The notes below the pieces were generated by a model. The model saw nothing but the letters and a program-made list of their open reading frames with translations, was not told the DNA's origin and made no database searches. From Eubacteriales bacterium (GTDB taxonomy: Bacteria; Bacillota; Clostridia; Lachnospirales; Lachnospiraceae), in the NCBI GenBank assembly GCA_030524175.1, contig JAUNHC010000001.1:186001-250000 (forward strand): DNA of 64,000 nucleotides, read 5' to 3'. Position numbers and translations under genes: made by a program. Below, piece after piece: positions 18,452 through 27,822 of this stretch; the stretch's first letter is position 1, and every line of letters starts with the position of its first letter.

Positions 18452-20626
18452 TTATTTCATGGGTTTCTTTTCTCGGAATTCTTTCCAGGTTACCCAAAGT
18501 GGTCCGGCAACACATACAGAAGAATAACATCCACTGATCACACCAACCAACAGAGGCAACGAGAATACACGGATGGATTCTATATGGTAAACAAGGGCAA
18601 AGATAAGTACAACTGCAACGCAGAGAGCCGTTGTAAATGCAGTCTTGGCGGAACGTCCAATGGTTTCTGTGATACTTCGGTCAACCAGTTCACATAGACT
18701 TTCCTTCTTTCTTCCCACATTTTTTTTGATATTTTCCCGTATTCTGTCGTAAACCACAATGGTGTCATTGATGGAATATCCGATAATAGTCAAGGTAACT
18801 GCAACAAATGCATCATTCACAGGAATCTTAAACACTCCAAATACAAAAAATACCAGGAGAACATCATGTAAGAGAGCTATTATTGCAGATATACCAGCTG
18901 ATAATCCAGACAAGGATTTGAAGCGCACCCAAATATAAATGATAATAAATAATGCAGATAAAATAATTGCAGTAACAGAATTCTTTAGTGCCTTCGCGCC
19001 CATATAAGGATCTACGGCAAAGGTTTCCGATAACTCATAATTTGTTTGACCAAGTTTATTGATATCCTCTGTCACTTTTTTCTGGGTCTGGGGACTGATA
19101 CCTTCATTTCCTGCAAGAGTCAAAACAAGCTTTTTATCACCTGTAGCAGAGTCCTTTGAGGTCTGTATGCTTACCGGACGGTTCACAGCAGCGTTCACTA
19201 TATCCCCTATCTTTTCCGTATCCGTTTCACCATTGTACGTATATTTTAATACTACCCCTCCGGTAAACTGAGTATCCAGTTTTACCCCGTTCACTCTGGT
19301 AACAATGGCACCCATGATCAGGATGCAGGCTGTAAATCCAAATACCCATTTTCTTTTTGCCGCAAAACAGAGGTTTTTACGGTTTCTTTTCTTACGGAAG
19401 AATTTTTCTTTATCAAAAATACTGTAGCGTATTACAGATTCCAGCATAAACCTTGACATCCAGACACCGGCGGCAAGATTAATGACAACCCCTGTAAACA
19501 AAGTATATCCAAAACTCAGCATAGTACCGGAACCAAACATCATCAAAATGAGAGCCACGGCCGCCGTGGTCAGATTTCCATCTAATACTGATGAAAAAGC
19601 ATTTTGATATCCTTTTTTAATAGCTGTACGGATACTTGCCCCGGCGCTCAATTCCTCTCCAATCCGCTCACTGATAATGATATTTGCATCCACAGCCATA
19701 CCAACGGAAAGAATCAGACCTGCAATGCCAGGCAGTGTGAGGGTGTATTGTGGAAAAGAAAGTGCCAAAATCTGCAGGCACATCTGGAATATGAGTGTGA
19801 GACAACTGATAACTCCTGGTAGTCTGTAAGTCCAGATCATAAATATGATAACAAGCAAAACTGCCGCTGCAGAAGCTTGCACCATGGCTTTCAGCGCCTG
19901 ACTTCCAAGTGAAGGACTAATGGTATTATAATTACTTGTCTTCATAGAAAAGGGAAGTGCACCGGAATTTATCTTATCTGATAATGATTTTGCCTCATCT
20001 CTGTTTGCCATGCCGTTTATAACAGCTTGACCGCCGGTAATTGCCTGCTGCACTGTGGGATTTGAAATCATTTCTTCATCCATATAGATACCCATGTTTT
20101 TCCCCACCAGAGCTTCGGTTGCCTTGGCAAATGCCTTTGCGCCGGTCTTGTCAAACTGCAGCTCTACTACATACTCGCCTGTTTCCTGATTTCGTGTAAC
20201 AGTACTGTCTGTAACATTTTCTCCTTCTACCAGCACATTTCCGTCAGCATCACGGAATGTCAGTTTAGCTGTCTCCCCCAATTCAGCGATTGCAGATTCC
20301 GGTTCAAAGTCTTTTTCATCAGACTTCCAGGGAAAGCGTACGATAATATGGCCTTCACTCTTGTCCACCGTTACTTCACGGTCGGTAATATTCTCCTTAT
20401 CCAGTCTGCTTTCAATAACATTACGCGCCGAATCCATCTGTTTTTCTGTAGGAACTCCATCAACGCCCACCGGTTCAAATACAGCCTCTACGCCACCACG
20501 GATATCAATTCCAAAACGCATGTCCTGTATCCCTTTTACTTCCTCTCCGGCTCCAAAAAGAGCAAGCAAAAAAAAGGCTACGATCAAAGCTAACGCAAAC
20601 CAAATATGATTTTTTTTATTTTTCAA
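18452..20626 (-). CDS. secDF: Fused protein translocase accessory subunits SecD-SecF
   Basis: A 724-residue membrane protein that uses the proton gradient to help pull proteins out of the Sec channel. The N-terminal SecD half has one helix, the family segment MRFGIDIRGGVEAVF, a large extracellular P1 domain, and helices 2-6 with PGIAGLILSVGMAVDANIII. The SecF half begins near residue 425 with its own TQFTGGVV segment and ends with VTLTIIGYSINDTIVVYDRI. Fusion of both halves is common in Firmicutes. The start is TTG with GGAGG nine bases upstream. A small membrane protein gene lies just before it in the same direction. Confidence 0.95.
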   Translation of the reverse strand: MKNKKNHIWFALALIVAFFLLALFGAGEEVKGIQDMRFGIDIRGGVEAVFEPVGVDGVPTEKQMDSARNVIESRLDKENITDREVTVDKSEGHIIVRFPWKSDEKDFEPESAIAELGETAKLTFRDADGNVLVEGENVTDSTVTRNQETGEYVVELQFDKTGAKAFAKATEALVGKNMGIYMDEEMISNPTVQQAITGGQAVINGMANRDEAKSLSDKINSGALPFSMKTSNYNTISPSLGSQALKAMVQASAAAVLLVIIFMIWTYRLPGVISCLTLIFQMCLQILALSFPQYTLTLPGIAGLILSVGMAVDANIIISERIGEELSAGASIRTAIKKGYQNAFSSVLDGNLTTAAVALILMMFGSGTMLSFGYTLFTGVVINLAAGVWMSRFMLESVIRYSIFDKEKFFRKKRNRKNLCFAAKRKWVFGFTACILIMGAIVTRVNGVKLDTQFTGGVVLKYTYNGETDTEKIGDIVNAAVNRPVSIQTSKDSATGDKKLVLTLAGNEGISPQTQKKVTEDINKLGQTNYELSETFAVDPYMGAKALKNSVTAIILSALFIIIYIWVRFKSLSGLSAGISAIIALLHDVLLVFFVFGVFKIPVNDAFVAVTLTIIGYSINDTIVVYDRIRENIKKNVGRKKESLCELVDRSITETIGRSAKTAFTTALCVAVVLIFALVYHIESIRVFSLPLLVGVISGCYSSVCVAGPLWVTWKEFREKKPMK

Positions 20627-20681
20627 TGTACGATTCCTCCCGATTATCTTTTTTTATAAATGTCATTATTTATGACTTTGT

Positions 20682-21113
20682 TTAGAAGATAACCGCACGT
20701 TTTTTTCCATCGGATTGGTGTATGATTGATACCTGACTTAACATGACACATAAAAATGTAAGACAAATAGACAGCATCCAGAACATACAGCTCCGTGTGC
20801 TGTTTAATAAGACATTTGCTGCAATAAACAATAAAAGGGCCAGCATACTTCCGCTAAAAGTTCTCTGGCTGTTACGCACCTCTGGTAAATTTGTAATGCC
20901 TTGAGTAAGTGCTCTTTCCTGTATCCCGGCTGGTGCATCAAGTGGTTGTGGCTTTGCAATAACAGAGGACTGAAAATAGTCATCTGCAACAGTATGTATG
21001 CCGAAAGAAGCTCTGCTCTCCTCTAGAGGCATTATGTGTGCTTCTGTTTTTACATAAAAGAAGAGACCCATAAATAACAATATAAAAATGAACATGCTTA
21101 TTGTCTTTTTCAT
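20682..21113 (-). CDS. Small membrane protein of unknown function
   Basis: A 143-residue protein I do not recognise. It has an N-terminal hydrophobic segment (residues ~5-21, signal or anchor), a polar stretch of about 65 residues, and two hydrophobic helices near 89-107 and 112-132, ending in a short basic tail (GKKRAVIF). The ATG at 21113 has a perfect AGGAGG four bases upstream, which supports it as a real gene and fixes the start. It is 55 bases upstream of secDF in the same direction and could be cotranscribed with it. No function can be given. Confidence 0.7.
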   Translation of the reverse strand: MKKTISMFIFILLFMGLFFYVKTEAHIMPLEESRASFGIHTVADDYFQSSVIAKPQPLDAPAGIQERALTQGITNLPEVRNSQRTFSGSMLALLLFIAANVLLNSTRSCMFWMLSICLTFLCVMLSQVSIIHQSDGKKRAVIF

Positions 21114-21207
21114 AGAGCCTCCTCTCTTAACATACAATATGTAAATATATTTTTTAAGTATAAATCTTCTTGTCTATTATATTTTATTTATATTCCTTTT
21201 GCAATCT

Positions 21208-22800
21208 TTATTCATCTTCCCGATACACACAGTATCGGTTGCGCCCTCCCTTTTTCGCCCGGTACAATGCCTGGTCGCTTCTTTGGAGAAGCAGGTCGAT
21301 ATCCTGTTCTGCATTGCTGCTTTGGGCGATACCCACACTGGCAGACAGGGATATTTCCTGTCCGGCTGCATGGAAGTCTTTCTGGATTCTTTTGAGAAAA
21401 ACTGCAGCTTCCTGTTCCAACTGACGGATAGGGCAGTCTCCCAGACGTACCACCAGGAACTCATCTCCCCCAAGGCGGGTCACAAAGTCGTCAGGGAATG
21501 ATTCAAGCAGCACTTCTGCTGTTCGTATCAAAACAGCATCCCCAACCTTATGTCCATAGGTATCATTGATCCCTTTAAAGCAGTCCAGATCAATATACAT
21601 AAGGCTGACAATCTTATCCTCACGGTTATTGTTTATGTATTTATAAAAACATCTTCGGTTATAAAGTCCTGTGAGAAAATCAGTATTGGAACTGTGAAGA
21701 ATCTGCTTTTCCAGACTGCGCTCCACTGTCACATCCCGGAAGATGCACAGTTTTCCAACTACATTATGAAAAATATCATAGATGATATTCTCATGAATCT
21801 CCAGCATTTTCCCCGTACCGTCCGGAAGGGATACACTGGCCTCCACATACCCTTCATTGTTGATAGTACGCGTTTCCTCAAAGGCCTCTGCCACCCATCT
21901 ACCGTAATCCCTGCCCAACACCTTAGCCTTCTCAGTCTGGAAATATTCCTCAAACTTTGCATTGACATTGAGTATCGCACCTTCTTTGTTCCATAGAAGA
22001 ATGGCATAGGGCATACTTTGCAGCAGTATTTCAATCTCCGCACTCATGTTTCCCAAGTCAGTTACGTCATGACCGCTTCCCACAGTTCCAAGAATTGTCA
22101 CACCGTCTCTGTCTATGATGGGAGACTTGTAAGTACGCAGCTGACGCATACCACGGGAGCTCTTGACTTCCTCTGTGAACTGCAGAGTACGGCGAGCCTC
22201 CATCACTGCTTTTTCTGATTCTCTGCAGGACGCTTCTCCATTTTCAGCATCGTCCGGTGAGACTCCCCAAATATAACAGTGATCCCGTCCTGTCACATCC
22301 TCACGTGATTTTCCCACTAATGAACAGAATGCCTTATTGACTTTAACATGTATACCATCTATAGATTTAAACCACATCATATCAGGAATACTGTCTATGG
22401 CTGTATCAAGATAAGTTCTTGCCATATAAAGGTCATAATCAAGCTTCATCTTTTGGAATATATGTTCCATACATATCCGCATACGATCCCGGCTATAAGG
22501 CAGGTCCCAGAATTCATCCGCAGCCTCCAGCTCTGCGGCATCAAAGCTGCAGATCCGCTCATGTTCCCCACAATAAATCAGAACAGTATCCTTCTGACAG
22601 CAGGAACGCAATTCTGACGGGAGACTCACAGGTCCTAAATCCCAAAACACAACCTGACTGTTTAATAATAACTGAGGTTCGGGCATTGACTTTTCAATTA
22701 CGCTGTGGGAAAAATGTTCCAGCGGAGAAATGCTGCGAACCACTTCCCCGATCAAAGGATTATTGCTGAACACAGATATTTGAAGACTGCACTTATACAT
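21208..22800 (-). CDS. Diguanylate cyclase with PAS domains
   Basis: A 530-residue signalling protein that should make cyclic di-GMP. The first ~120 residues look like a degenerate receiver-type domain without a clear phosphoacceptor aspartate. Two PAS domains follow (SIPDMMWFKSIDGI; SMPYAILLWNKEGAILNVN). The C-terminal GGDEF domain has an intact GGDEF at 444-448, NTDFLTGLYNRR before it and ASVGIA after it, so it looks catalytically active. The RxxD inhibitory site normally nine bases of protein upstream of GGDEF is absent. The ATG at 22800 has GGAGG nine bases upstream. No membrane segment is seen, so it is cytosolic. It stands alone. Confidence 0.9.
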   Translation of the reverse strand: MYKCSLQISVFSNNPLIGEVVRSISPLEHFSHSVIEKSMPEPQLLLNSQVVFWDLGPVSLPSELRSCCQKDTVLIYCGEHERICSFDAAELEAADEFWDLPYSRDRMRICMEHIFQKMKLDYDLYMARTYLDTAIDSIPDMMWFKSIDGIHVKVNKAFCSLVGKSREDVTGRDHCYIWGVSPDDAENGEASCRESEKAVMEARRTLQFTEEVKSSRGMRQLRTYKSPIIDRDGVTILGTVGSGHDVTDLGNMSAEIEILLQSMPYAILLWNKEGAILNVNAKFEEYFQTEKAKVLGRDYGRWVAEAFEETRTINNEGYVEASVSLPDGTGKMLEIHENIIYDIFHNVVGKLCIFRDVTVERSLEKQILHSSNTDFLTGLYNRRCFYKYINNNREDKIVSLMYIDLDCFKGINDTYGHKVGDAVLIRTAEVLLESFPDDFVTRLGGDEFLVVRLGDCPIRQLEQEAAVFLKRIQKDFHAAGQEISLSASVGIAQSSNAEQDIDLLLQRSDQALYRAKKGGRNRYCVYREDE

Positions 22801-23126
22801 ATTATCTTTCCTCCATATCCATAGGCACAATCTATAAGAGTTGTGACTTTATTTTTTATTACAATATAAAATACATTTTCCACTGCCTAATTTTATTATA
22901 CAAAGCGAACCTTAATGAAATTTCAAGTTTTAGCTGTTGTGACTTGACATTATTCATTATACTGTATATTCTACCACACTTTTCTAAAAATTGGGATAGA
23001 TACATGACAATAAAAAACAAATTTTCACAAATTTATGCTATACCTTTAGTGTAAAACCTACACTGATACAAATAGTTTTGTCATTTTATGCAATCCCGCA
23101 TACCGCAGCTGCTTTTAACATCTAAT
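22801..23126. other. Gene-free AT-rich gap upstream of the diguanylate cyclase
   Basis: No reading frame with a ribosome site is visible here. A TATAAT on the minus strand at 22900-22895 is a possible -10 for the diguanylate cyclase, but its best -35 (TTGAAA) is 20 bases away, so the promoter is uncertain. Confidence 0.4.
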
Positions 23127-23195
23127 AAAAAAGGCATGTGTCAGTTTCCAGCTACACTCATATTGAGCAGCTCATAAACTGATTCACACGCCTTT
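23127..23195 (-). terminator. Terminator of the YesM/YesN operon 2
   Basis: Long inverted repeat: AAAGGCATGTGTCAGTTT pairs with AAACTGATTCACACGCCTTT with a two-base bulge and one mismatch. On the minus strand it is followed by GCCTTTTTTATTAG. It lies 85 bases past the response regulator stop. Confidence 0.8.
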
Positions 23196-23279
23196 AATGA
23201 TCGGAACATTTTTCCTATGTACAATCAAAGAATATTCTTAAAATGCTATTTTTTCAATATTTATTGTCAAAGAGTGACG

Positions 23280-24863
23280 TTATGACTTGTCCTGTATGTT
23301 GTCATCCTCCAACTGGTTCCTGTATTCCGAGGGTGATTGTCCGGTGTAGGTTTTAAATGCCCGCGAGAAATTCTTCACATCCATATACCCCAATTCTCCT
23401 GCGATCACGCTCATCCTCACGTTGGAACCGCGCAATAAATGTTTCGCACGTTTTATTTTGTATCCCAGAACATAATCCTTAAAATTCATACCCACCTTTT
23501 CTTTGAACATGATACTGAGATAGTTACGGTGAATGCCGCATTGTTCTGCAATGGAATCAAGAGAAACATTGGCGCAGTCTTCCTCCAGCATTTTGTCGGT
23601 AATGTATTGGATTGAGTCCACGTTTCGAACCATCTGTTTCTGAATCCTTGTATATAAGGAAGTGATATACTCCAGAAAAATTGTCTCAATCTCCTGAAGT
23701 GTCTCACACTTTCCAAAAATATTATCCGGCATATTGATCTCACCGGCATCCACTCTGGAATCCGAAATATGTATCAAACTGGATGCTATCAGTAATACCA
23801 GTTCCTGAAAAAATAAAACAACTCCTTCTCTGGAATAAGACATTTCAATCAACTTACAGATCAGTTCATCTGCTGCCACACGTATATCCTCCCTACTGCC
23901 GGAGTTAAACAAAATGTCTGTTATACAGTCCGCATAATTATGGACAAGCAGGAAGCTTTTTGCCGTTTCCCTGGAAATTTCAGCAGAAGGTTTTTTATAT
24001 ACATATATCTCATTCTGACCATGAAAAAATTTATCCTGTAAAGCTTCAATTGCCTGTCGGAACAGTTCCAGCAGACAATCAAGATTTGTGCTGGAGGTGC
24101 TCAGTCCCACTGTAATCTGGCAAAAATATTTCCGGGATACAAAAATAATAGTATGAATCCATTCCAAAAACGGCTTTATATCACCGATAATACAAAAGGC
24201 CACGCTTCCATGGCGTAATTCACTGCAGATTATTTTGTCCGGACAGCTTTTCTCAATATGATCCATCAGTGAGGAATACTCTTCGCTTTTTGCCCTGAAC
24301 TTTGTCTGTACCACATTTTTCACTGCAGAAAAATCCTCTACGCAGACATAAGCAAAGGTATATGATTCTTCCTCCATTTGTTTTCCATAAAGAGCAATGA
24401 ATTTTTTTACAAACGTGCCAGTGTCTTTTCCTATGTAAATACTTTCGAAAAAACCATTACGGATATTCTGGGCAAGAATATTGCGTTCGGCCTGTTCCTG
24501 CTGAATATTGGCCAGTTCCCTTCGAATCAATGCCATAAATTCTTTCTGATTAATTGGCTTTAGTACATAATTGGAAACACCAATCTGAATCGCTTCCTGG
24601 GCATACTGAAACTTATCAAAGCCACTGATGATAATAATATGGGGCCGATATGCCATGCCAAGTTTCCGGCAAAATTCCAACCCATTCATTTCCGGCATCT
24701 CCACGTCTGCAATCACCAGCATAGGCTTCTCCTTCATGGCATATTCCAATGCTTCCGTAGAGGATGCAAACAGTGCTGTCTGTACATTGCAATCCAACAT
24801 TTGTATCAATTTACTTAATCCATTTAATACCCACCTGTCATTATCCACAATTAAGATTGTCAT
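23280..24863 (-). CDS. YesN-type response regulator with AraC DNA-binding domain (pair 2)
   Basis: A 527-residue regulator with the same plan as the first YesN. The receiver domain (MTILIVDNDRW, phosphoacceptor Asp53 in VIADVEMPEMNG, lysine in YVLKPINQKE) is followed by a long linker and a C-terminal AraC helix-turn-helix pair (VSLDSIAEQCGIHRNYLSIMFK; GELGYMDVKNFSRAFKTYTG). The ATG at 24863 has GGAGG six bases upstream and overlaps the kinase gene by 23 bases, which suggests coupled translation. The pair sits about 200 bases beyond the 3' end of the split-transketolase operon, which it may control. Proof of the target needs binding-site data. Confidence 0.9.
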   Translation of the reverse strand: MTILIVDNDRWVLNGLSKLIQMLDCNVQTALFASSTEALEYAMKEKPMLVIADVEMPEMNGLEFCRKLGMAYRPHIIIISGFDKFQYAQEAIQIGVSNYVLKPINQKEFMALIRRELANIQQEQAERNILAQNIRNGFFESIYIGKDTGTFVKKFIALYGKQMEEESYTFAYVCVEDFSAVKNVVQTKFRAKSEEYSSLMDHIEKSCPDKIICSELRHGSVAFCIIGDIKPFLEWIHTIIFVSRKYFCQITVGLSTSSTNLDCLLELFRQAIEALQDKFFHGQNEIYVYKKPSAEISRETAKSFLLVHNYADCITDILFNSGSREDIRVAADELICKLIEMSYSREGVVLFFQELVLLIASSLIHISDSRVDAGEINMPDNIFGKCETLQEIETIFLEYITSLYTRIQKQMVRNVDSIQYITDKMLEEDCANVSLDSIAEQCGIHRNYLSIMFKEKVGMNFKDYVLGYKIKRAKHLLRGSNVRMSVIAGELGYMDVKNFSRAFKTYTGQSPSEYRNQLEDDNIQDKS

Positions 24864-26682
24864 CTTTTTCCTCCATCTGTTCTGTCTCACTCAAAAGCTG
24901 GTCAGGCAGATAAACGCTTACCTTCAGACCATACTCCTGTCCGTTCTGCAGCGTAATTCCGTATTTACTCCCATAAATCAGCCTGATTCTTTCATCTATA
25001 TTATTTAATCCGTAGCTTTCGGTATTTGTCTGTACTTCCTTCACCGGTATTTCCTGATTCTCCAGATAAGGGATTCCTATTCCGTTATCCTGTACCGTGA
25101 TCAACAAATATCCGGGAATATGTGCTGTGGCAACCTTTACTACCAATTCAGATGAGGTGAAACCATGCATGATCGCATTCTCCACAATAGGCTGTAAAAT
25201 AATCCTTGGAATTTTCTCTGCCGGAAGATTATCGTTACGTTCAATAGTATAACTGATTGCCTGGTCATATACAAACTGCTCAAGCTTCAGATAACATTCT
25301 ACCTGGTTTAATTCATCCTCCAAAGTATGAAAAATCTTGCCTTGGTTCAAAGTGAGCCGGTAAAAATTGGAAAGATTCTGTATGATATCACAGATTTTAT
25401 TTGTTCCGGAAAGATATGCCATCCAGTTAATGGAGTCCAGGGTGTTGTAAAGCATGTGGGGATTAATCTGGGCCTGAAGGGAGTCCAGTTCAATTTTACG
25501 GTTCTGGTCCTGTGCTTCCATATTTTTTAAAAACAATGTGTGAATTTTTGCCGACATTTCGTTGAAGCTTTTTACAAGATACGTCAGTTCATCCGCCCCG
25601 TCCGGCTCCAGATATGCGGTATCTGTTGTCAGTTCCGCCTTTTTCATTGTGTTCACCAGGCGGTTGATGGGCTGAATCACAGATTCAGACACAAAAAATG
25701 TGATAATACTCAGAACAATGACAAGCAAAAATGCAATTAAAATACAAAGTATGATTTGGCGGATCAGACGATTGATCATCTTGTCATAATTAGTCAGGAT
25801 ATATACCTTCCATTGCAGTAATTTTGTCTCTGACTGGCAGGTAAGATATCTGGTATGATCAACCCTCAGAAACTCTCCGTTTTCCTGCGGAAGATTCCAG
25901 ATCACCTCATTCAGATTTCCTGTTTCATCCTCACAGATACTGGCAGCAACAGGTGTTCCTTCCGCAGTGCTTATCACAATATTATAAAGGGAGTTTTCCA
26001 TACCCATGGTGATCTTCTCCAGAAATTTTTCAGAATCAATGGAAATAAACAATGCACCAATCACCTCTCCCCGCAGCTGAGACTTGATCTGTACTCCCAC
26101 AACAATACGCTTATCACACTTATCATTATATAATCTGGATTGTTCTAAGAATATATTGCCGAAGGACACAATCCGCTGTGAGGAATCCATCATTGTTCTC
26201 ATCAGCTCACTCTTGTCAAGATTTCCGGCTGTAATATGATTTGGGAATGAAATGATGGAGGTCTGCTTTCCGGTAATCTCTACAGAATGGATATCTGTAT
26301 TATCCGCATAGTAAGCAAACACCTCATCAGCCACTCCTGAAGTGTATCTGCTCCAGTTATTATTCTCAATCACATCATTGTAATCATTTACCAGAGAAAC
26401 AAATGAAGTTTTGGTACTGAGAGCATTAAGCGGTGTCAATATAGATTCTAAAAACGTATTCAGATTATATTGAATCATATCCTCTGTCATTTTCACATGT
26501 TCCAGCTCATTACGGCGAATCACAGAATATGCGGAAATGCTCATCAAAAAGATAATGATAAGGCAGGTGATTACCGGCAGCATCACGGAACTGATCTGCA
26601 GACGCCGGATAAGGTGAACTCTTCGAAGACCTGATATGATCCACCTGAATCTGCTCTTTTTATGTTTTTCTTTTCTCTCCAC
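24841..26682 (-). CDS. YesM-type sensor histidine kinase (pair 2)
   Basis: A 613-residue kinase with membrane helices near residues 32-52 (SSVMLPVITCLIIIFLMSIS) and about 300-325 (ILCILIAFLLVIVLSI) around an extracellular sensor domain. A HAMP linker, QINPHMLYNT (His409), N-box PIVENAIMHG and G-box QDNGIGI follow. The GTG at 26682 is preceded by GGGAGG at seven bases; the longer frame from 26721 begins in front of that site. The last 23 bases overlap the response regulator. The sensor ligand is unknown; sugar sensing is the usual role of this family beside ABC and catabolic operons. Confidence 0.9.
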   Translation of the reverse strand: MERKEKHKKSRFRWIISGLRRVHLIRRLQISSVMLPVITCLIIIFLMSISAYSVIRRNELEHVKMTEDMIQYNLNTFLESILTPLNALSTKTSFVSLVNDYNDVIENNNWSRYTSGVADEVFAYYADNTDIHSVEITGKQTSIISFPNHITAGNLDKSELMRTMMDSSQRIVSFGNIFLEQSRLYNDKCDKRIVVGVQIKSQLRGEVIGALFISIDSEKFLEKITMGMENSLYNIVISTAEGTPVAASICEDETGNLNEVIWNLPQENGEFLRVDHTRYLTCQSETKLLQWKVYILTNYDKMINRLIRQIILCILIAFLLVIVLSIITFFVSESVIQPINRLVNTMKKAELTTDTAYLEPDGADELTYLVKSFNEMSAKIHTLFLKNMEAQDQNRKIELDSLQAQINPHMLYNTLDSINWMAYLSGTNKICDIIQNLSNFYRLTLNQGKIFHTLEDELNQVECYLKLEQFVYDQAISYTIERNDNLPAEKIPRIILQPIVENAIMHGFTSSELVVKVATAHIPGYLLITVQDNGIGIPYLENQEIPVKEVQTNTESYGLNNIDERIRLIYGSKYGITLQNGQEYGLKVSVYLPDQLLSETEQMEEKDDNLNCG

Positions 26683-26886
26683 CTCTATGCCTCCCATGAA
26701 AAACAGTACTAATACTAACATTGGCTCCTATTATTTTAGTGTATTTAATATTTTAACACTACTGGATATTTTATCCATTAATATCTGTCTATTTTATGCA
26801 TATGTAATAAAACGTGCAAAAGGACGGCTAAAATCCTATGCGGAATTTTACCCATCCCTGTTTCCTATTATATTTATTCCTTGCTG

Positions 26887-27822
26887 CTATTTTAAAAATG
26901 CTTCTGCTGCCTCGGCAATTCCCTGACTGTCCAGATGGTAATACTGTAACAGTTTCTCATAATCTCCGCATGTTTTCCCATAGTCCATAGGCACTGCTAT
27001 ACGTTTCAGAACATTATGTTCTATGTCCGACAGTTCTTCCGCCACTAAAGTACCAAGACCGCCCTCAATATAGTGTTCTTCCACGGTGATCACTTTTCCT
27101 GTTTTTGCCGCCGATGCGCGCACCAGTTCCCGATCCAGCGGCACTACGGTAGGAAAACCAAGCAATTCCGCTGAAATCCCCTTTTTTTCCAGAATAGGAA
27201 GGGCTTCCAATGCACTCCTGGTAGTAGAGCCTGTTGTAATGATGGTTACATCTGTTCCCTCTTTCAATCGTTCCCCTTTACCGATGATAAATGGCCTTCT
27301 CTCAAAGAGCTGGGGGATTTTCGGATTGCCGATCCGCATGTACACAGGCCCTTTATGTGCGATCATGGCTTTGGCAGCTTCCTGGATTTCTATAGGATCC
27401 TGGGGCGCCAGGATTGTCATTCCCGGTATGAGCCGCATCAGGCCAAAATCATCCAGACTTTGATGAGTGCTCCCCAGGTCAGAATATGTCAGACCGCAAT
27501 TTCGGCCAACCAGCTTCACATTCTGCCCCATGTATCCAATGTCATTGCGGATCATCTCATATGGACGGCAGGTTACAAAAGGTGCGATTGCACAAAATAC
27601 CGGTATCTGTCCGGTTGCAGCCATCCCGGCAGCCATCCCTACAACTCCCTGTTCCATAATACCACATTCAAAATAACGTTTCGGATATTTTTTGATAAAA
27701 TCCCCGAATCCGGAGCTTTTTCCGCTGTCAGCAGAAAATACAACAATATTTTTATTTTCTTCTGCCATCTCTGTCACGATTTTTCCAAATTCTTTTCTTG
27801 GATCGTATAGTTCACCAATCAT
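26887..27822 (-). CDS. Split transketolase, C-terminal subunit
   Basis: A 311-residue protein with the pyrimidine-binding and C-terminal domains of transketolase. Visible marks are the thiamine-activating glutamate in FECGIMEQGVVGMAAGMAA, PYEMIRNDI, GSTHQSLDD and GMTILAPQDP. With its partner it should form the full thiamine-diphosphate enzyme that moves two-carbon ketol units between sugars. Its ATG overlaps the partner stop by four bases (ATGA), so the two are made together. It is the last gene of the operon. A dedicated transketolase inside a catabolic operon suggests a special substrate rather than the normal pentose phosphate role. Confidence 0.92.
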   Translation of the reverse strand: MIGELYDPRKEFGKIVTEMAEENKNIVVFSADSGKSSGFGDFIKKYPKRYFECGIMEQGVVGMAAGMAATGQIPVFCAIAPFVTCRPYEMIRNDIGYMGQNVKLVGRNCGLTYSDLGSTHQSLDDFGLMRLIPGMTILAPQDPIEIQEAAKAMIAHKGPVYMRIGNPKIPQLFERRPFIIGKGERLKEGTDVTIITTGSTTRSALEALPILEKKGISAELLGFPTVVPLDRELVRASAAKTGKVITVEEHYIEGGLGTLVAEELSDIEHNVLKRIAVPMDYGKTCGDYEKLLQYYHLDSQGIAEAAEAFLK

